NCBI GenBank assembly: GCA_031549885.1
Contig: JAVBPD010000098.1
Location: 1-43,999 of the forward strand
DNA from: WQUF01 sp031549885
GTDB taxonomy: Bacteria > Bacillota > Clostridia > Clostridiales > Clostridiaceae
Length of the DNA stretch: 43,999 nt
Direction: 5' to 3'
The position numbers and the translations under genes were made by a program. The notes under the pieces were generated by a model that saw only the letters and a list, made by a program, of their open reading frames with translations, was not told where the DNA came from and made no database searches. The first letter of the stretch is position 1, and each line of letters starts with the position of its first letter. Of the stretch, positions 33,101-41,026 are shown one piece after another.

Positions 33101-33701
33101 TCTTGATCATGTCATAGCATGTGGTGAAGATGTTAATATTCTTGTGCTTGATACAGAAGTTTACTCAAACACTGGAGGACAATCATCTAAATCAACCCCA
33201 ACTTCTGCCATAGCAAAATTTGCTTCTCAAGGAAAGAGAATTAAAAAGAAAAATTTAGCACTTATGGCTATGAGCTATGGATATGTATACGTTGCACAAG
33301 TTGCTATGGGAGCAGATCAAGGTCAAACTCTTAAAGCTATAACAGAAGCAGAAAACTTTAAAGGACCATCTGTTGTAATTGCTTATGCGCCTTGTATTGC
33401 ACATGGAATAAAAAATGGAATGGGTTGTACCCAATTAGAAGCTAAACGTGCTGTTGCATGTGGTTATTGGTCATTATTTAGATATAATCCAGATCTTAAA
33501 AAAGAAGGAAAGAATTCATTTATTTTAGATTCTAAGGAGCCAAAGGAATCATTTAAAGATTTCTTAATGGGTGAAGTAAGATATGCAGCCCTTGCTAAGG
33601 AATATCCTGAAGAAGCTGAAATCTTATTCCAAAAAACTGAGGATGATGCTAAACAAACATTAGAAATGTATAAGAAATTTGCTGCAAATTCAATAATATA
33701 A
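30189..33701 (+). CDS. nifJ: Pyruvate:ferredoxin (flavodoxin) oxidoreductase
   Basis: A single-chain PFOR of 1170 residues. ATG at 30189 follows AAGGAAGGG. It oxidises pyruvate with CoA to acetyl-CoA and CO2 and reduces ferredoxin. Domains in order: pyruvate-binding domain I ('AIYPITPSSNMAENVDEW'), domain II, the gamma domain, a two-cluster ferredoxin domain with 'CIQCNQCAYVCP' and 'CTGCGNCAQVCP', and the thiamine diphosphate domain with 'CAGCGETPY' and 'GGDGWAYDIGYGGLDHV'. The C-terminal 'CIAHGIKNGM' supplies the last cluster cysteine. It is monocistronic with its own terminator and a possible Rex site, the expected setting for central fermentative metabolism. Confidence 0.97.
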   Translation: MAKLKTMDGNAAASYISYAFTDVAAIYPITPSSNMAENVDEWVSQGKKNVFGQTVRIVEMQSEAGAAGAVHGSLQAGALTTTYTASQGLLLMIPNMYKIAGELLPGVFHVSARAIAAHALSIFGDHQDVMAARQTGCALLAESSVQEVMDIGGVAHLSAIKGRVPFINFFDGFRTSHELQSIEVLDYDDLKKLIDQEALDAFRKKALNPDHPVTRGTAQNPDIYFQGREASNKFYLDLPEIVENYMQEINKLTGRDYHLFNYHGAKDAEKMIIAMGSVCETINEVVDYLNAKGEKVGALTVHLYRPFSIEHFMKYIPSTALKIAVLDRTKESGAAGEPLYLDVVNAFANKCTKLPLIIGGRYGLGSKDTTPDQIKAVFDELSKEDPKKVFTIGIEDDVTNLSLKTENLELDATEIKECKFWGLGSDGTVGANKTAIKIIGDHTDMYAQAYFAYDSKKSGGVTISHLRFGKDPVKKPYLIHNADFIACHNQSYIYQYDILHGLKEGGSFVLNTNWKKEELDEKLPNSIKKYLAKNKIDFYIIDAVNIAERIGLGGRINMIMQSAFFKISNVMPFEDAIKYLKEGALASYGKKGQNIVDMNYAAIDEGINSIVKVEVNPEWVNLPCDKKEEKLAPEFISNVLIPMNKQEGDKLPVSTFNGREDGTFENGTSAYEKRGIAVNVPEWICDNCIQCNQCAYVCPHAVIRPFLVNEDEVKNAPEGFESKDAIGSKGNKFRISVSVMDCTGCGNCAQVCPAPKKALVMEPIEKHLKEQENFEYSLTLSKKQNPMKVTTVKGSQFETPLFEFSGACAGCGETPYTKLITQIFGDRMMIANATGCSSIWGASAPSTPYTKNAEGHGPAWANSLFEDNAEYGLGMFLGTTQIRNRLKDLANKALEEDLSSDLKNSLKDFIDKFDNGEGTRDRANKLIALLEKEKSKSAKLEEIYDNKDYLIKRSHWIFGGDGWAYDIGYGGLDHVIACGEDVNILVLDTEVYSNTGGQSSKSTPTSAIAKFASQGKRIKKKNLALMAMSYGYVYVAQVAMGADQGQTLKAITEAENFKGPSVVIAYAPCIAHGIKNGMGCTQLEAKRAVACGYWSLFRYNPDLKKEGKNSFILDSKEPKESFKDFLMGEVRYAALAKEYPEEAEILFQKTEDDAKQTLEMYKKFAANSII

Positions 33702-33706
33702 TTTTT

Positions 33707-33741
33707 AAAAAGGATAATTTTTATAAAATTATCCTTTTTTT
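33707..33741 (+). terminator. Intrinsic terminator of nifJ
   Basis: AAAAAGGATAATTTT / AAAATTATCCTTTTT, a perfect 15-bp stem with a 3-nt loop that runs into TTTTTTT. It starts six bases after the stop. Confidence 0.9.
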
Positions 33742-33816
33742 ATTAGTACATAAAAGAGGAATATTTTAAAACTAAAAGGAAACAATAGTATTAAATATAT
33801 TTTTAGGAGTGGATTT

Positions 33817-34026
33817 ATGAGTTATACAGGTGTTGTTAAATGGTATAACAACAAAAAAGGTTATGGTTTTATTTCAGGAAATGATGGAGAAGACGTCTTT
33901 GTTCATCACTCACAGATTAAAGAAAAGGGAAACAATAAGGATCTTTCTGAAGGCGAAAACATAACTTATGATACTAAAGCTAGTGAAAGAGGATTGCAAG
34001 CTATTAATGTTCAAAAATTAGAATAG
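33817..34026 (+). CDS. Cold-shock domain protein (CspA family)
   Basis: A 69-residue single cold-shock domain. The RNA-binding motifs RNP1 'KKGYGFIS' and RNP2 'DVFVHHS' are intact, and the N-terminal 'GVVKWYNNKKGYGF' aligns with CspA. It binds single-stranded RNA or DNA and acts as an RNA chaperone. TTAGGAG lies eight bases before the ATG. It has its own terminator and is a single gene. Nothing in the 5' region clearly shows the long cold-box leader of E. coli cspA. Confidence 0.95.
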   Translation: MSYTGVVKWYNNKKGYGFISGNDGEDVFVHHSQIKEKGNNKDLSEGENITYDTKASERGLQAINVQKLE

Positions 34027-34034
34027 ATTTTAAA

Positions 34035-34058
34035 TGCCATGATATTAAGGTCATGGCA
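34035..34058. terminator. Convergent hairpin between csp and the YedK-like gene
   Basis: Perfect 8-bp stem TGCCATGA / TCATGGCA with an 8-nt loop, extended by weak A-T pairing (TTTAA / TTAAA). It lies between two convergent stop codons at 34026 and 34066. Confidence 0.7.
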
Positions 34059-34065
34059 CTTAAAT

Positions 34066-34698
34066 TTATATTGAAATTTGTTGTAATTTAGGCAAAATTT
34101 TTTTTCTGTTTAAAATTATCTTATCATTATTAAATGCTGCATCTACAAATTCATCATCAAATAGCCAATTTTCTATTTCATTTTTATTAAGTATAACTGG
34201 CATTCTGTTATGGATATCATCTATGTATGAATTAGCATCTCTAGTTAAAATTACAAAACAAGGAACATAAATAGCATCTATTTTAAATAAATCATACAAG
34301 CCACACATGTACAGCATCGGTCCATTATTCATAGTAAATAAATATTTATCTTTGTTTTTAGAGTCATCAATTTTCTTCCATTCATAAAATCCTGTAGATG
34401 GAACTACGCATCTTTTTTCAAAAAGTGGTTTTGAAAAAAATTTTTTACTTGCGCATGTTTCGCTTTTAGCATTAATTATAACGCCTTTTCCATCCCATTT
34501 AGGAAATCCCCATTTCATTATACTTGCATCAAGCTTTTTGTCTTTTGATGAAATTATAGGAACGTTATTTGTAGGAAATATTTCACCAGTTTTATATGAA
34601 GATTTTGAAGAATTATTAAGCCTGGAATTAATTTCCTCTAAAATCTTGTTTATTTCAAAAATATCGCTGGCATCATCAAAATCATACCTTCCACACAT
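34066..34698 (-). CDS. yedK: SOS response-associated peptidase family protein (YedK/HMCES)
   Basis: A 210-residue SRAP-domain protein. It starts MCGRYDF, so after Met removal Cys2 is the catalytic residue that forms a thiazolidine link with abasic DNA. Other family residues are present: 'WGFPKWDGKGVIINAKSET' (the Asn), 'RCVVPSTGFYEWKK' (the catalytic Glu in FYEW) and 'HNRMPVIL' (the His). It protects abasic sites in single-stranded DNA. A TATTA-rich gap with GAGGTG upstream gives a ribosome site. It faces the cold-shock gene and is transcribed away from the T-box leader. I see no clear LexA box in the upstream region. Confidence 0.95.
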   Translation of the reverse strand: MCGRYDFDDASDIFEINKILEEINSRLNNSSKSSYKTGEIFPTNNVPIISSKDKKLDASIMKWGFPKWDGKGVIINAKSETCASKKFFSKPLFEKRCVVPSTGFYEWKKIDDSKNKDKYLFTMNNGPMLYMCGLYDLFKIDAIYVPCFVILTRDANSYIDDIHNRMPVILNKNEIENWLFDDEFVDAAFNNDKIILNRKKILPKLQQISI

Positions 34699-35010
34699 AT
34701 TATCACCTCTATTTTTAAATAAATATCTTTAGATATTATCATTTTACGTTTTTGTAAAAAATATGTAAAGAATATTTATTCTTCATAATTAAATAAGATT
34801 AAAAAGGTTTAGATACAAATAATGTATAATTTTTTTGTAAATTAAAAAAAGAGTTAAATTATTTTTTTAACAAACTTGTGTATAGAAAACATTTACAACA
34901 AAATATAACAATGTTATTTATTTTATAATTTTTAAACTTTTTTTATTTTTATGATAATTTAATTGATTTCAATTGACAATATTAAATTGCTTTGATATTA
35001 TATATATTAA
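34699..35010. other. A+T-rich gap upstream of the T-box leader
   Basis: About 310 bp with no supported gene. It contains the upstream region of the leftward YedK-like gene and the promoter of the branched-chain amino acid operon at 34973-35001. T- and A-tracts dominate and no other element is clear. Confidence 0.5.
34973..35001 (+). promoter_or_regulatory. Sigma-A promoter of the T-box/liv operon
   Basis: TTGACA (34973-34978) and TATTAT (34996-35001) with a 17-bp spacer. The transcript would start near 35008, directly before the T-box stem I region. Confidence 0.75.
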
Positions 35011-35011
35011 A

Positions 35012-35273
35012 AAAAGCGTTGACAGAAACTGCATAGAAAGTGCTCTTTTTAGAGAGTCAAGGGTTGGTGTAACTTGACATGAGTTTTTTATTGCTAATCA
35101 TTCTTGAGCTTGAAGCTGAAAGCATTTATTGTAACTAGGCGAAACGGTTTGCCCCGTTAAAAGCTTTTAAGTGGTCAAAACTTTTTATTTTATAAAAGTT
35201 TAGACAATTTGAGTGGTACCGCGTGGAGTATAATCCTTCCTCGTCTCAATATGAGATGTGGAGGGATATTTTT
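35012..35273 (+). ncRNA. T-box leader (tRNA-sensing riboswitch), probable Ile specifier
   Basis: The T-box sequence GAGTGGTACCGCG (35211-35223) is close to the universal consensus. Stem I features are upstream: AGAGAG (35051-35056), GGTTGGTGTAA (35062-35072) and the descending arm ending in GAGC (35106-35109), which can pair with GCTC (35042-35045). ATC at 35097-35099, nine bases from the GAGC end of its domain, is the best specifier candidate (isoleucine). The terminator is ATCCTTCC / GGAGGGAT (35233-35240 with 35260-35267) followed by ATTTTT. Uncharged tRNA should favour the antiterminator and turn on the liv transporter. The T-box call is firm; the specifier is a reading by eye. Confidence 0.92.
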
Positions 35274-35296
35274 ATACTAAATTTAGGAGGTTTAAA

Positions 35297-36463
35297 ATGA
35301 TTAAAAACAAATTATTATCATTTATTTTAACAGCATTTATGATAGGCACTTTAGCAGGTTGTGGAGGCTCTCAAGCCTCAGGTAGCTCCGATACTATTAA
35401 AATTGGTTTGAATTATGAACTTACAGGGCCTGTATCTCAATATGGTTCAGCTTGTGCTGTTGGAATTGAACTTGCAGCAGATGAACTAAATGCAGCAGGT
35501 GGAATTAATGGCAAGAAAATTGAGCTTGTTAAAGTAGACAACAAATCTGAAAACAATGAAGCAATGAATGTAGCAACTAGGCTTGCAACAAAGGATAAAG
35601 TGCTTGCAATGCTTGGACCGGCGACATCAGGTGCTTTTAAAGCTACAGCATCAGTTGCTGAAAGCTACAAAGTGCCAACCATATCTTGCTCTTCAACTGC
35701 AAATGATGTAACTGTAGAAAATGGTAAGGTTCGCGATTGGGTTTTTCGTACATGTTATAGCGATAATTTTCAAGGAAGCGTAATGGGATCCTTTGCACTT
35801 AACGATTTAAAGACAACAAAAGCAATAATTTTATCTGATAAAGCAAACGACTACTCCCAAGGGCTTGCTGAAAGCTTTAAGAAATCTTTTACAGGTTTAT
35901 CTGGAACTATAGTGGCAGAAGAATATTTTACTGAAACAGATAGTGATTTTAGCCCAGTGTTAACAAAAATTAAAGGAATGGATTTTGATGTTCTATATTT
36001 GCCTACTTATTATGAAAGCGCAGGACCAGTTATAAAGCAAGCAAGAGCAATTGGCATAACTGTACCTATACTTGGAGCAGATGGATATGATTCAGAAAAA
36101 ATAGTAGAGCTTGCAGGAAGCGCAGATGCTTTAAATAATGTTTATTTTACAAACCACTATTCATCAGGAGATACAAGCCCTGAAGTTGTAAAATTTGTTG
36201 AAGACTTTAAAAAAGCTAAAAATGCAGAACCAAATGGATTTAATGCCCTTGGATATGATTTAATGTATTTTACTGCTGATGCAATAAAACGTGCAGGATC
36301 CACGGATACAACAGCTATTAAAGATGCTTTAGCACAAACTAGGAATTTTGCTGGAGTTACTGGAACTTTTTCCATAGATGAAAACCATGACCCTGTTAAG
36401 AGCACAGTTATAATTGAATTTAAAGATGGTAAACAAGCTTTCCGCACTAAAGCTGGGTCATAA
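35297..36463 (+). CDS. livJ: Branched-chain amino acid ABC transporter binding lipoprotein LivJ
   Basis: A 388-residue type I periplasmic-binding lipoprotein. ATG at 35297 follows TAGGAGG. The signal peptide ends 'IGTLAGCGGS', a standard lipobox with Cys22 or so. The ligand-binding domain starts 'IKIGLNYELTGPVSQYG' and has 'AADELNAAGGINGKKIELV', 'LGPATSGAFKATASVAE' and 'GYDLMYFTADAIKRAGS', all typical of Leu/Ile/Val-binding proteins. It is the first gene behind a T-box leader and is followed by livHMGF in the usual order. The predicted Ile specifier supports isoleucine or branched-chain amino acids as substrate. Confidence 0.95.
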   Translation: MIKNKLLSFILTAFMIGTLAGCGGSQASGSSDTIKIGLNYELTGPVSQYGSACAVGIELAADELNAAGGINGKKIELVKVDNKSENNEAMNVATRLATKDKVLAMLGPATSGAFKATASVAESYKVPTISCSSTANDVTVENGKVRDWVFRTCYSDNFQGSVMGSFALNDLKTTKAIILSDKANDYSQGLAESFKKSFTGLSGTIVAEEYFTETDSDFSPVLTKIKGMDFDVLYLPTYYESAGPVIKQARAIGITVPILGADGYDSEKIVELAGSADALNNVYFTNHYSSGDTSPEVVKFVEDFKKAKNAEPNGFNALGYDLMYFTADAIKRAGSTDTTAIKDALAQTRNFAGVTGTFSIDENHDPVKSTVIIEFKDGKQAFRTKAGS

Positions 36464-36514
36464 TTTGTAAAATAGATCTAAAGCAGTAGACAAAGTTTAA
36501 ACTAGGAGGAATAT

Positions 36515-37393
36515 ATGGAACAAGTTATTCAGCAGCTTATAAATGGTCTTTCAATTGGCAGCATTTATGCACTTGTAGCCTTAGGTTATACTATGGTTTA
36601 TGGAATTATAAAACTTATTAATTTTGCTCATGGAGACATTCTGATGGTTGGTGCATTTGCAGGCTACTTTTCATCAACTATGTTGGGACTACCACTTCTT
36701 CCTTCCATTATAATTGCTATGGCATTTTGTCTTTTACTTGGGGTAGTTATAGAGAAAGTTGCATATCGTCCACTTAGGCGTGCTCCTCGTATTACACTTC
36801 TTATTACAGCTATTGGAGTTTCATTCCTCCTAGAATATGTTATGATGTATTTTTTTAAGGCAGATGCACGTTCGTACAACGCAGGATTTTTTATAACAGG
36901 AAGAGTTTATATTGGGAAAATTTTAATACCGCTTGATCAACTTTTTATCATGACTTGTACTTTTGTCATGATGGTAATATTAAATATTATAATTAAAAGG
37001 ACTAAAATGGGAAGAGCCATGAGAGCAGTTTCATCTGATAGAGATGCAGCTCTTCTCATGGGAGTAAGTGTTGATAAGACAATCTCCTTTACATTTATGC
37101 TTGGCTCAGCTCTTGCTGGAGCAGCTGGAGTTATGTATGGCGCTGTTTTTAAAATAAGTCCATTAATGGGAATGCAGCCTGGACTTAAAGCATTTGTAGC
37201 TGCTATTTTTGGAGGAATTGGGAGTATACCTGGTGCAATGCTTGGAGGGGTTTTACTTGGAATTATTGAGACATTTGTAAGCGTGTATATTTCTAGCTCA
37301 TTTAAAGATGCAGCGGCTTTTGCTATTTTAATTATTATTCTTCTTGTTCGCCCAAATGGGCTTCTTGGGAAAAATAATAGAGAGAAGGTGTAA
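36515..37393 (+). CDS. livH: Branched-chain amino acid permease LivH
   Basis: A 292-residue membrane permease with AGGAGG before its ATG. Family motifs are 'LINGLSIGSIYALVALGYTM', 'YGIIKLINFAHGDILMVGAF' and the EAA-like 'GRAMRAVSSDRDAALLMGV'. 'SALAGAAGVMYGAVF' and 'AAIFGGIGSIPGAMLGG' follow near the C-terminus. About eight hydrophobic segments are visible. It forms the transmembrane pore with LivM; its stop lies two bases before the livM start, so translation is coupled. Confidence 0.96.
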   Translation: MEQVIQQLINGLSIGSIYALVALGYTMVYGIIKLINFAHGDILMVGAFAGYFSSTMLGLPLLPSIIIAMAFCLLLGVVIEKVAYRPLRRAPRITLLITAIGVSFLLEYVMMYFFKADARSYNAGFFITGRVYIGKILIPLDQLFIMTCTFVMMVILNIIIKRTKMGRAMRAVSSDRDAALLMGVSVDKTISFTFMLGSALAGAAGVMYGAVFKISPLMGMQPGLKAFVAAIFGGIGSIPGAMLGGVLLGIIETFVSVYISSSFKDAAAFAILIIILLVRPNGLLGKNNREKV

Positions 37394-37395
37394 GT

Positions 37396-38391
37396 ATGAA
37401 GTTTATTAATGAAAGAAAAAAAATGTTCATTGGATTATGCATATGCATAGGACTTTATATAATAATGAAAATACTCATGCTTCCAAGTATCAATATTATT
37501 GACCCATTTTACCTTGTAGTAATACAGAAGATTTGCATAGATGCTATGCTTGCACTTGGATTAAATCTTATAACAGGAGTAACAGGTCAGTTTTCATTAG
37601 GTCATGCAGGCTTTATGGCAATTGGAGCATATGTTGCAGGTAAGATGCTTAACTATCTTCCAATTAATTTTTTTACAATTATTCTTGTTTTAATTGTTGC
37701 ATCTATTTTAGGTGGGATTTTTGGACTTTTAATTGCTATTCCAACTGTAAGGCTTCGTGGAGATTATCTTGCAATTGCCACTTTAGGCTTTGCTGAGATA
37801 ATTAGAATAGTAATACAAAATGTAGATCAGAGCATTTTAGGAGGCTCATCAGGTCTCAGAGTTACAAGGTATACAAGTTTTGAAATGGTATTTTTTGGAC
37901 TAATTTTATGTTATGTAATTTGTCACAATTTTATTTATTCATCATTTGGAAGAGCTGCAATTTCTGTTAGAGAAGATGAGATCGCTGCAGAAACTATGGG
38001 AATAGCTCTTACAAAGACTAAACTAATGGCTTTTATACTTGGAACCATGATGGCAGGATTTGCTGGAGCTTTATATACAGGAAACGTTGGCTATATAGCT
38101 CCAAAGGATTTTGGATTTTTAAAATCCATAGAGATTTTAATGATTGTAGTAATTGGAGGGCTTGGCAATATTGGTGGTACTCTTGTAGCAGCTTTAATTG
38201 TAAATATAGTTTCTGTACTGCTTCAAGATTCTGCTGAACTTAGAATGGTAATTTATGCTTTAGTGCTCATATTGATTATGCTATTTAAATCTGGAGAATC
38301 TAAATTTTTTAAGATGGCAAGAAATGTGATTGGGAAGTTTTTTAACAAGGATTTCTTTAAAAAATTTGCATTTATAAAGCCTAAATCATAA
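37396..38391 (+). CDS. livM: Branched-chain amino acid permease LivM
   Basis: A 331-residue second permease subunit. The RBS GAAGGTG lies within the end of livH. Motifs: 'LGLNLITGVTGQFSLGHAGF', 'IPTVRLRGDYLAIATLGF', 'FGRAAISVREDEIAAETMGI' (EAA-like loop) and 'GGLGNIGGTLVAALIV'. It completes the membrane pore with LivH. Its stop codon touches the AGGAGG site of livG. The C-terminal tail is basic and Phe/Lys-rich. Confidence 0.96.
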   Translation: MKFINERKKMFIGLCICIGLYIIMKILMLPSINIIDPFYLVVIQKICIDAMLALGLNLITGVTGQFSLGHAGFMAIGAYVAGKMLNYLPINFFTIILVLIVASILGGIFGLLIAIPTVRLRGDYLAIATLGFAEIIRIVIQNVDQSILGGSSGLRVTRYTSFEMVFFGLILCYVICHNFIYSSFGRAAISVREDEIAAETMGIALTKTKLMAFILGTMMAGFAGALYTGNVGYIAPKDFGFLKSIEILMIVVIGGLGNIGGTLVAALIVNIVSVLLQDSAELRMVIYALVLILIMLFKSGESKFFKMARNVIGKFFNKDFFKKFAFIKPKS

Positions 38392-38403
38392 GGAGGAAAT
38401 TTT

Positions 38404-39186
38404 ATGATTATGCTTAAAGTAGACAAATTATATAAAAACTTTGGTGGATTAAAAGCAGTTTCAGATGTGAGCATCAACGTAAAAAAAGGTGAGCTTGTCG
38501 GTTTAATTGGACCAAATGGTGCAGGAAAGACCACCATATTTAACCTTTTAACAGGAGTTTATGTTCCAACTTCAGGTAAAATTGAACTTTTAGATGAGAA
38601 TGGAACCTTAAATGAATTAAAGGGTATAAAGCCTCACATTGTTGCAAGCCGTGGAATTTCTCGTACCTTTCAAAATATTAGATTATTTAAAGACATTTCT
38701 GTTCTTGATAATTTAAGAATATCTATGCACAAAAATGTAGGATATAATTTATTTGAAGCTTTGTTTAGACTGCCAAGATATAAGAAGGAAGAGGATAATA
38801 TATACCTAAAATCTATGGAGCTTTTAGATTTTGTAGGGCTTTCTTTAAAAAAAGAAAATATATCAAGAAACCTATCCTATGGGGAACAGAGAAAACTTGA
38901 AATTGCTAGAGCCATTGCAACTGGAGCTAGATTAATTTTTCTTGATGAGCCTGCAGCTGGGATGAATCCAAGTGAAACTGATGAATTAGGAAAATTAATA
39001 GTAAAGCTTCAAAATAAATATAATCTCACAATTATGCTAATTGAACACGATATGAAATTTGTCATGAAGCTTTGCAAAAGGATATATGTTTTAGATTTTG
39101 GATCTATTATAGCAGAAGGGTCTCCTGATGAAATTAAGAAAAACAAAAGGGTTATTACAGCATATTTAGGAGAAAATCATAGATAA
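38404..39186 (+). CDS. livG: Branched-chain amino acid ABC transporter ATPase LivG
   Basis: A 260-residue ABC ATPase. ATG at 38404 follows AGGAGG at seven bases. Walker A is 'GPNGAGKTT' (about 37-45). The signature region reads 'LSYGEQRKLEIARAIATGA', a LivG-type variant of LSGGQ, followed by Walker B 'LIFLDEPAAGMNP' and the H-loop 'LIEHDMKFVM'. The insert 'RTFQNIRLFKDISVLDNL' is typical of LivG. It pairs with LivF to power LivHM. Short 13-bp gaps separate it from its neighbours. Confidence 0.96.
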   Translation: MIMLKVDKLYKNFGGLKAVSDVSINVKKGELVGLIGPNGAGKTTIFNLLTGVYVPTSGKIELLDENGTLNELKGIKPHIVASRGISRTFQNIRLFKDISVLDNLRISMHKNVGYNLFEALFRLPRYKKEEDNIYLKSMELLDFVGLSLKKENISRNLSYGEQRKLEIARAIATGARLIFLDEPAAGMNPSETDELGKLIVKLQNKYNLTIMLIEHDMKFVMKLCKRIYVLDFGSIIAEGSPDEIKKNKRVITAYLGENHR

Positions 39187-39199
39187 TGGAGGGTTAATT

Positions 39200-39904
39200 G
39201 TGTTCACTATTAAAAATTTAAATGTATACTACGATAAGATTCACGCATTACACGATTTTTCCATCCACATAAATGAAGGGGAAATCATAACATTAATAGG
39301 TTCAAATGGCGCTGGTAAGAGCACTACATTAAGAGCTATTTCAGGTTTAATACCAGCATCTTCTGGAAGCATAACATTTTTAGGAAAAGATATTACAAAT
39401 GCTCCTCCTGCTAATATAGTTAGCATGGGCATAAGCCAAGTTCCTGAAGGGAGGAGAATTTTTCTTGATATGTCAGTTTATGAAAATTTACAGATGGGAA
39501 GCTTTTTAAGAAAAGATAAGCTGGAAGTGAAAAAAGATGTTGAGGAGATGTATGAAACATTTCCAATTCTTTCGTCAAGAAAAAATCAAATGGCAGGAAC
39601 TTTATCAGGTGGGGAGCAGCAGATGCTGGCTATGGCAAGGGCGCTTATGAATAGGCCAAAGCTTCTTTTACTTGACGAACCTTCTATGGGATTATCGCCT
39701 GTGCTTGTAGAAGAGGTGTTTAAACTCATAGAAAAAATTAACCTTAAAAAGACAACAATTTTGCTTGTAGAACAAAATGCTAATTTAGCTTTATCTATAG
39801 CGCATAGAGGATATATATTAGAGCATGGAAATTTAATACTTGAAGGAGAGGCCTCAGATCTTTTAGATAATGATGAGGTGAAAAAGGCTTATCTTGGTGG
39901 ATAA
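39200..39904 (+). CDS. livF: Branched-chain amino acid ABC transporter ATPase LivF
   Basis: A 234-residue ABC ATPase starting at GTG 39200 after GGAGGG. Walker A is 'GSNGAGKST' and the Q-loop region reads 'GISQVPEGRRIFLDMSVYEN', a LivF hallmark. The signature is 'LSGGEQQMLAMARALM', Walker B 'LLLLDEPSMGLSP' and the H-loop region 'LLVEQNANLAL', with Gln in place of the usual His context as in other LivF proteins. It is the last gene of the operon, directly followed by a terminator. Confidence 0.96.
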   Translation: MFTIKNLNVYYDKIHALHDFSIHINEGEIITLIGSNGAGKSTTLRAISGLIPASSGSITFLGKDITNAPPANIVSMGISQVPEGRRIFLDMSVYENLQMGSFLRKDKLEVKKDVEEMYETFPILSSRKNQMAGTLSGGEQQMLAMARALMNRPKLLLLDEPSMGLSPVLVEEVFKLIEKINLKKTTILLVEQNANLALSIAHRGYILEHGNLILEGEASDLLDNDEVKKAYLGG

Positions 39905-39936
39905 AAATTAAGGCTGAAAGTTGGCCTTAATTTTTT
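39904..39936 (+). terminator. Terminator of the liv operon
   Basis: AAAATTAAGGC / GCCTTAATTTT, an 11-bp stem with a 9-nt loop, followed by further T residues. It overlaps the end of livF. Confidence 0.85.
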
Positions 39937-40072
39937 GTTGCATATTATTTTCTTTACTGATAAAATTAATGAAAACATGGGAGAGATTGCTATTTATAGT
40001 ATAAATTAAATGAAGAAGAATTGGAAAATTAAAAGGGAAAATGATGAGTATTTTAACAAGGAAGGTGTTTTT

Positions 40073-40861
40073 TTGGCTTTATATTTTATTCTGTTCTTTA
40101 TAAGCATCACTGCTTCAACTATTGGGGCCATAACAGGAATAGGTGGAGGAATATTGGTTAAACCTGTGGTAGATTCTCTTGGTGTATTATCAATAAGCAC
40201 CATTAGCTTTTTGTCAGGCTGCATGGTTTTATCTATGTCTATATCTTCATTAATAAGAAACAGAAATTCTAATATTAAAATTGACCCTAAAAGAATAATT
40301 TTTCTAGCTATTGGTTCAGCATTTGGAGGAGTGTTTGGAAAATTTATTTTTGATTATTTAATTAATTTTTATAAAAATCAACAATTAGTTGGGGTATATC
40401 AAAATATTGCGCTTTTATTGTTAACTATTATTGTATTTTTATATACACTTAATAAATATAAAATTAAAACTTATAATATAAAAAGCCCATTAGTAATGCT
40501 TACATGTGGTTTGATTTTAGGTTTAATTTCTACTTTTATTGGAATTGGAGGGGGACCAATTAATTTATTAGCGCTTTCTCTTCTTTTTTCCATGGATTCC
40601 AAACAAGGAGCAATGCACTCTATATTCATAATATTTTGTTCGCAAATTGCTAATTTAATATTGACTTTTGTTACTAATAAAGTGCCAAGTTTTGATTTGT
40701 TTCATCTTATAATTATGATAATAGGAGGAGTTATAGGAAGCATTATTGGCGGTAAAATACTTAAAAAAATTAATATTAAAGGCGTAGATAATGTGTTTAT
40801 GTGCCTTTTATGTGTTATATCATTAATTTGCATAGTAAATATTTTTAAATTTATGAAATAA
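40073..40861 (+). CDS. TauE/SafE (TSUP) family sulfite/anion permease
   Basis: A membrane protein of 262 residues with about eight helices. The start is uncertain: TTG 40073 follows AAGGAAGG at seven bases, while the in-frame ATG at 40010 would add 21 charged residues but has no ribosome site. The duplicated TSUP motif is clear: 'IGAITGIGGGILVKPVV' near the N-terminus and 'ISTFIGIGGGPINLLAL' in the second half. The family moves sulfite, sulfonates or other organic anions out of or into the cell; the substrate here is not readable. It is a single gene after the liv terminator and before the aminomutase gene. Confidence 0.88.
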   Translation: MALYFILFFISITASTIGAITGIGGGILVKPVVDSLGVLSISTISFLSGCMVLSMSISSLIRNRNSNIKIDPKRIIFLAIGSAFGGVFGKFIFDYLINFYKNQQLVGVYQNIALLLLTIIVFLYTLNKYKIKTYNIKSPLVMLTCGLILGLISTFIGIGGGPINLLALSLLFSMDSKQGAMHSIFIIFCSQIANLILTFVTNKVPSFDLFHLIIMIIGGVIGSIIGGKILKKINIKGVDNVFMCLLCVISLICIVNIFKFMK

Positions 40862-41026
40862 AAAATTATTGATTTATTTTATTACATTATTTATCATAAA
40901 TATATGGTGAATAATAATTTTTTGCAAGTAAATTTGTCAATTAATGATCTAGATGTTTATTCTTGTATATCTATACTTTTTTCACTAAATAAATAGTTTT
41001 TATAATTTTGGAATGGAGGGGGTAAT

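Noticed and set aside
40010..40072. ATG 40010 as the TauE/SafE start
   Set aside because: No ribosome binding site precedes it, while TTG 40073 has AAGGAAGG. Not fully excluded.
40860..40925. Terminator after the TauE/SafE gene
   Set aside because: AAAAAATTATT and AATAATTTTTT can pair, but the loop of over 40 nt and pure A-T stem make it unconvincing.
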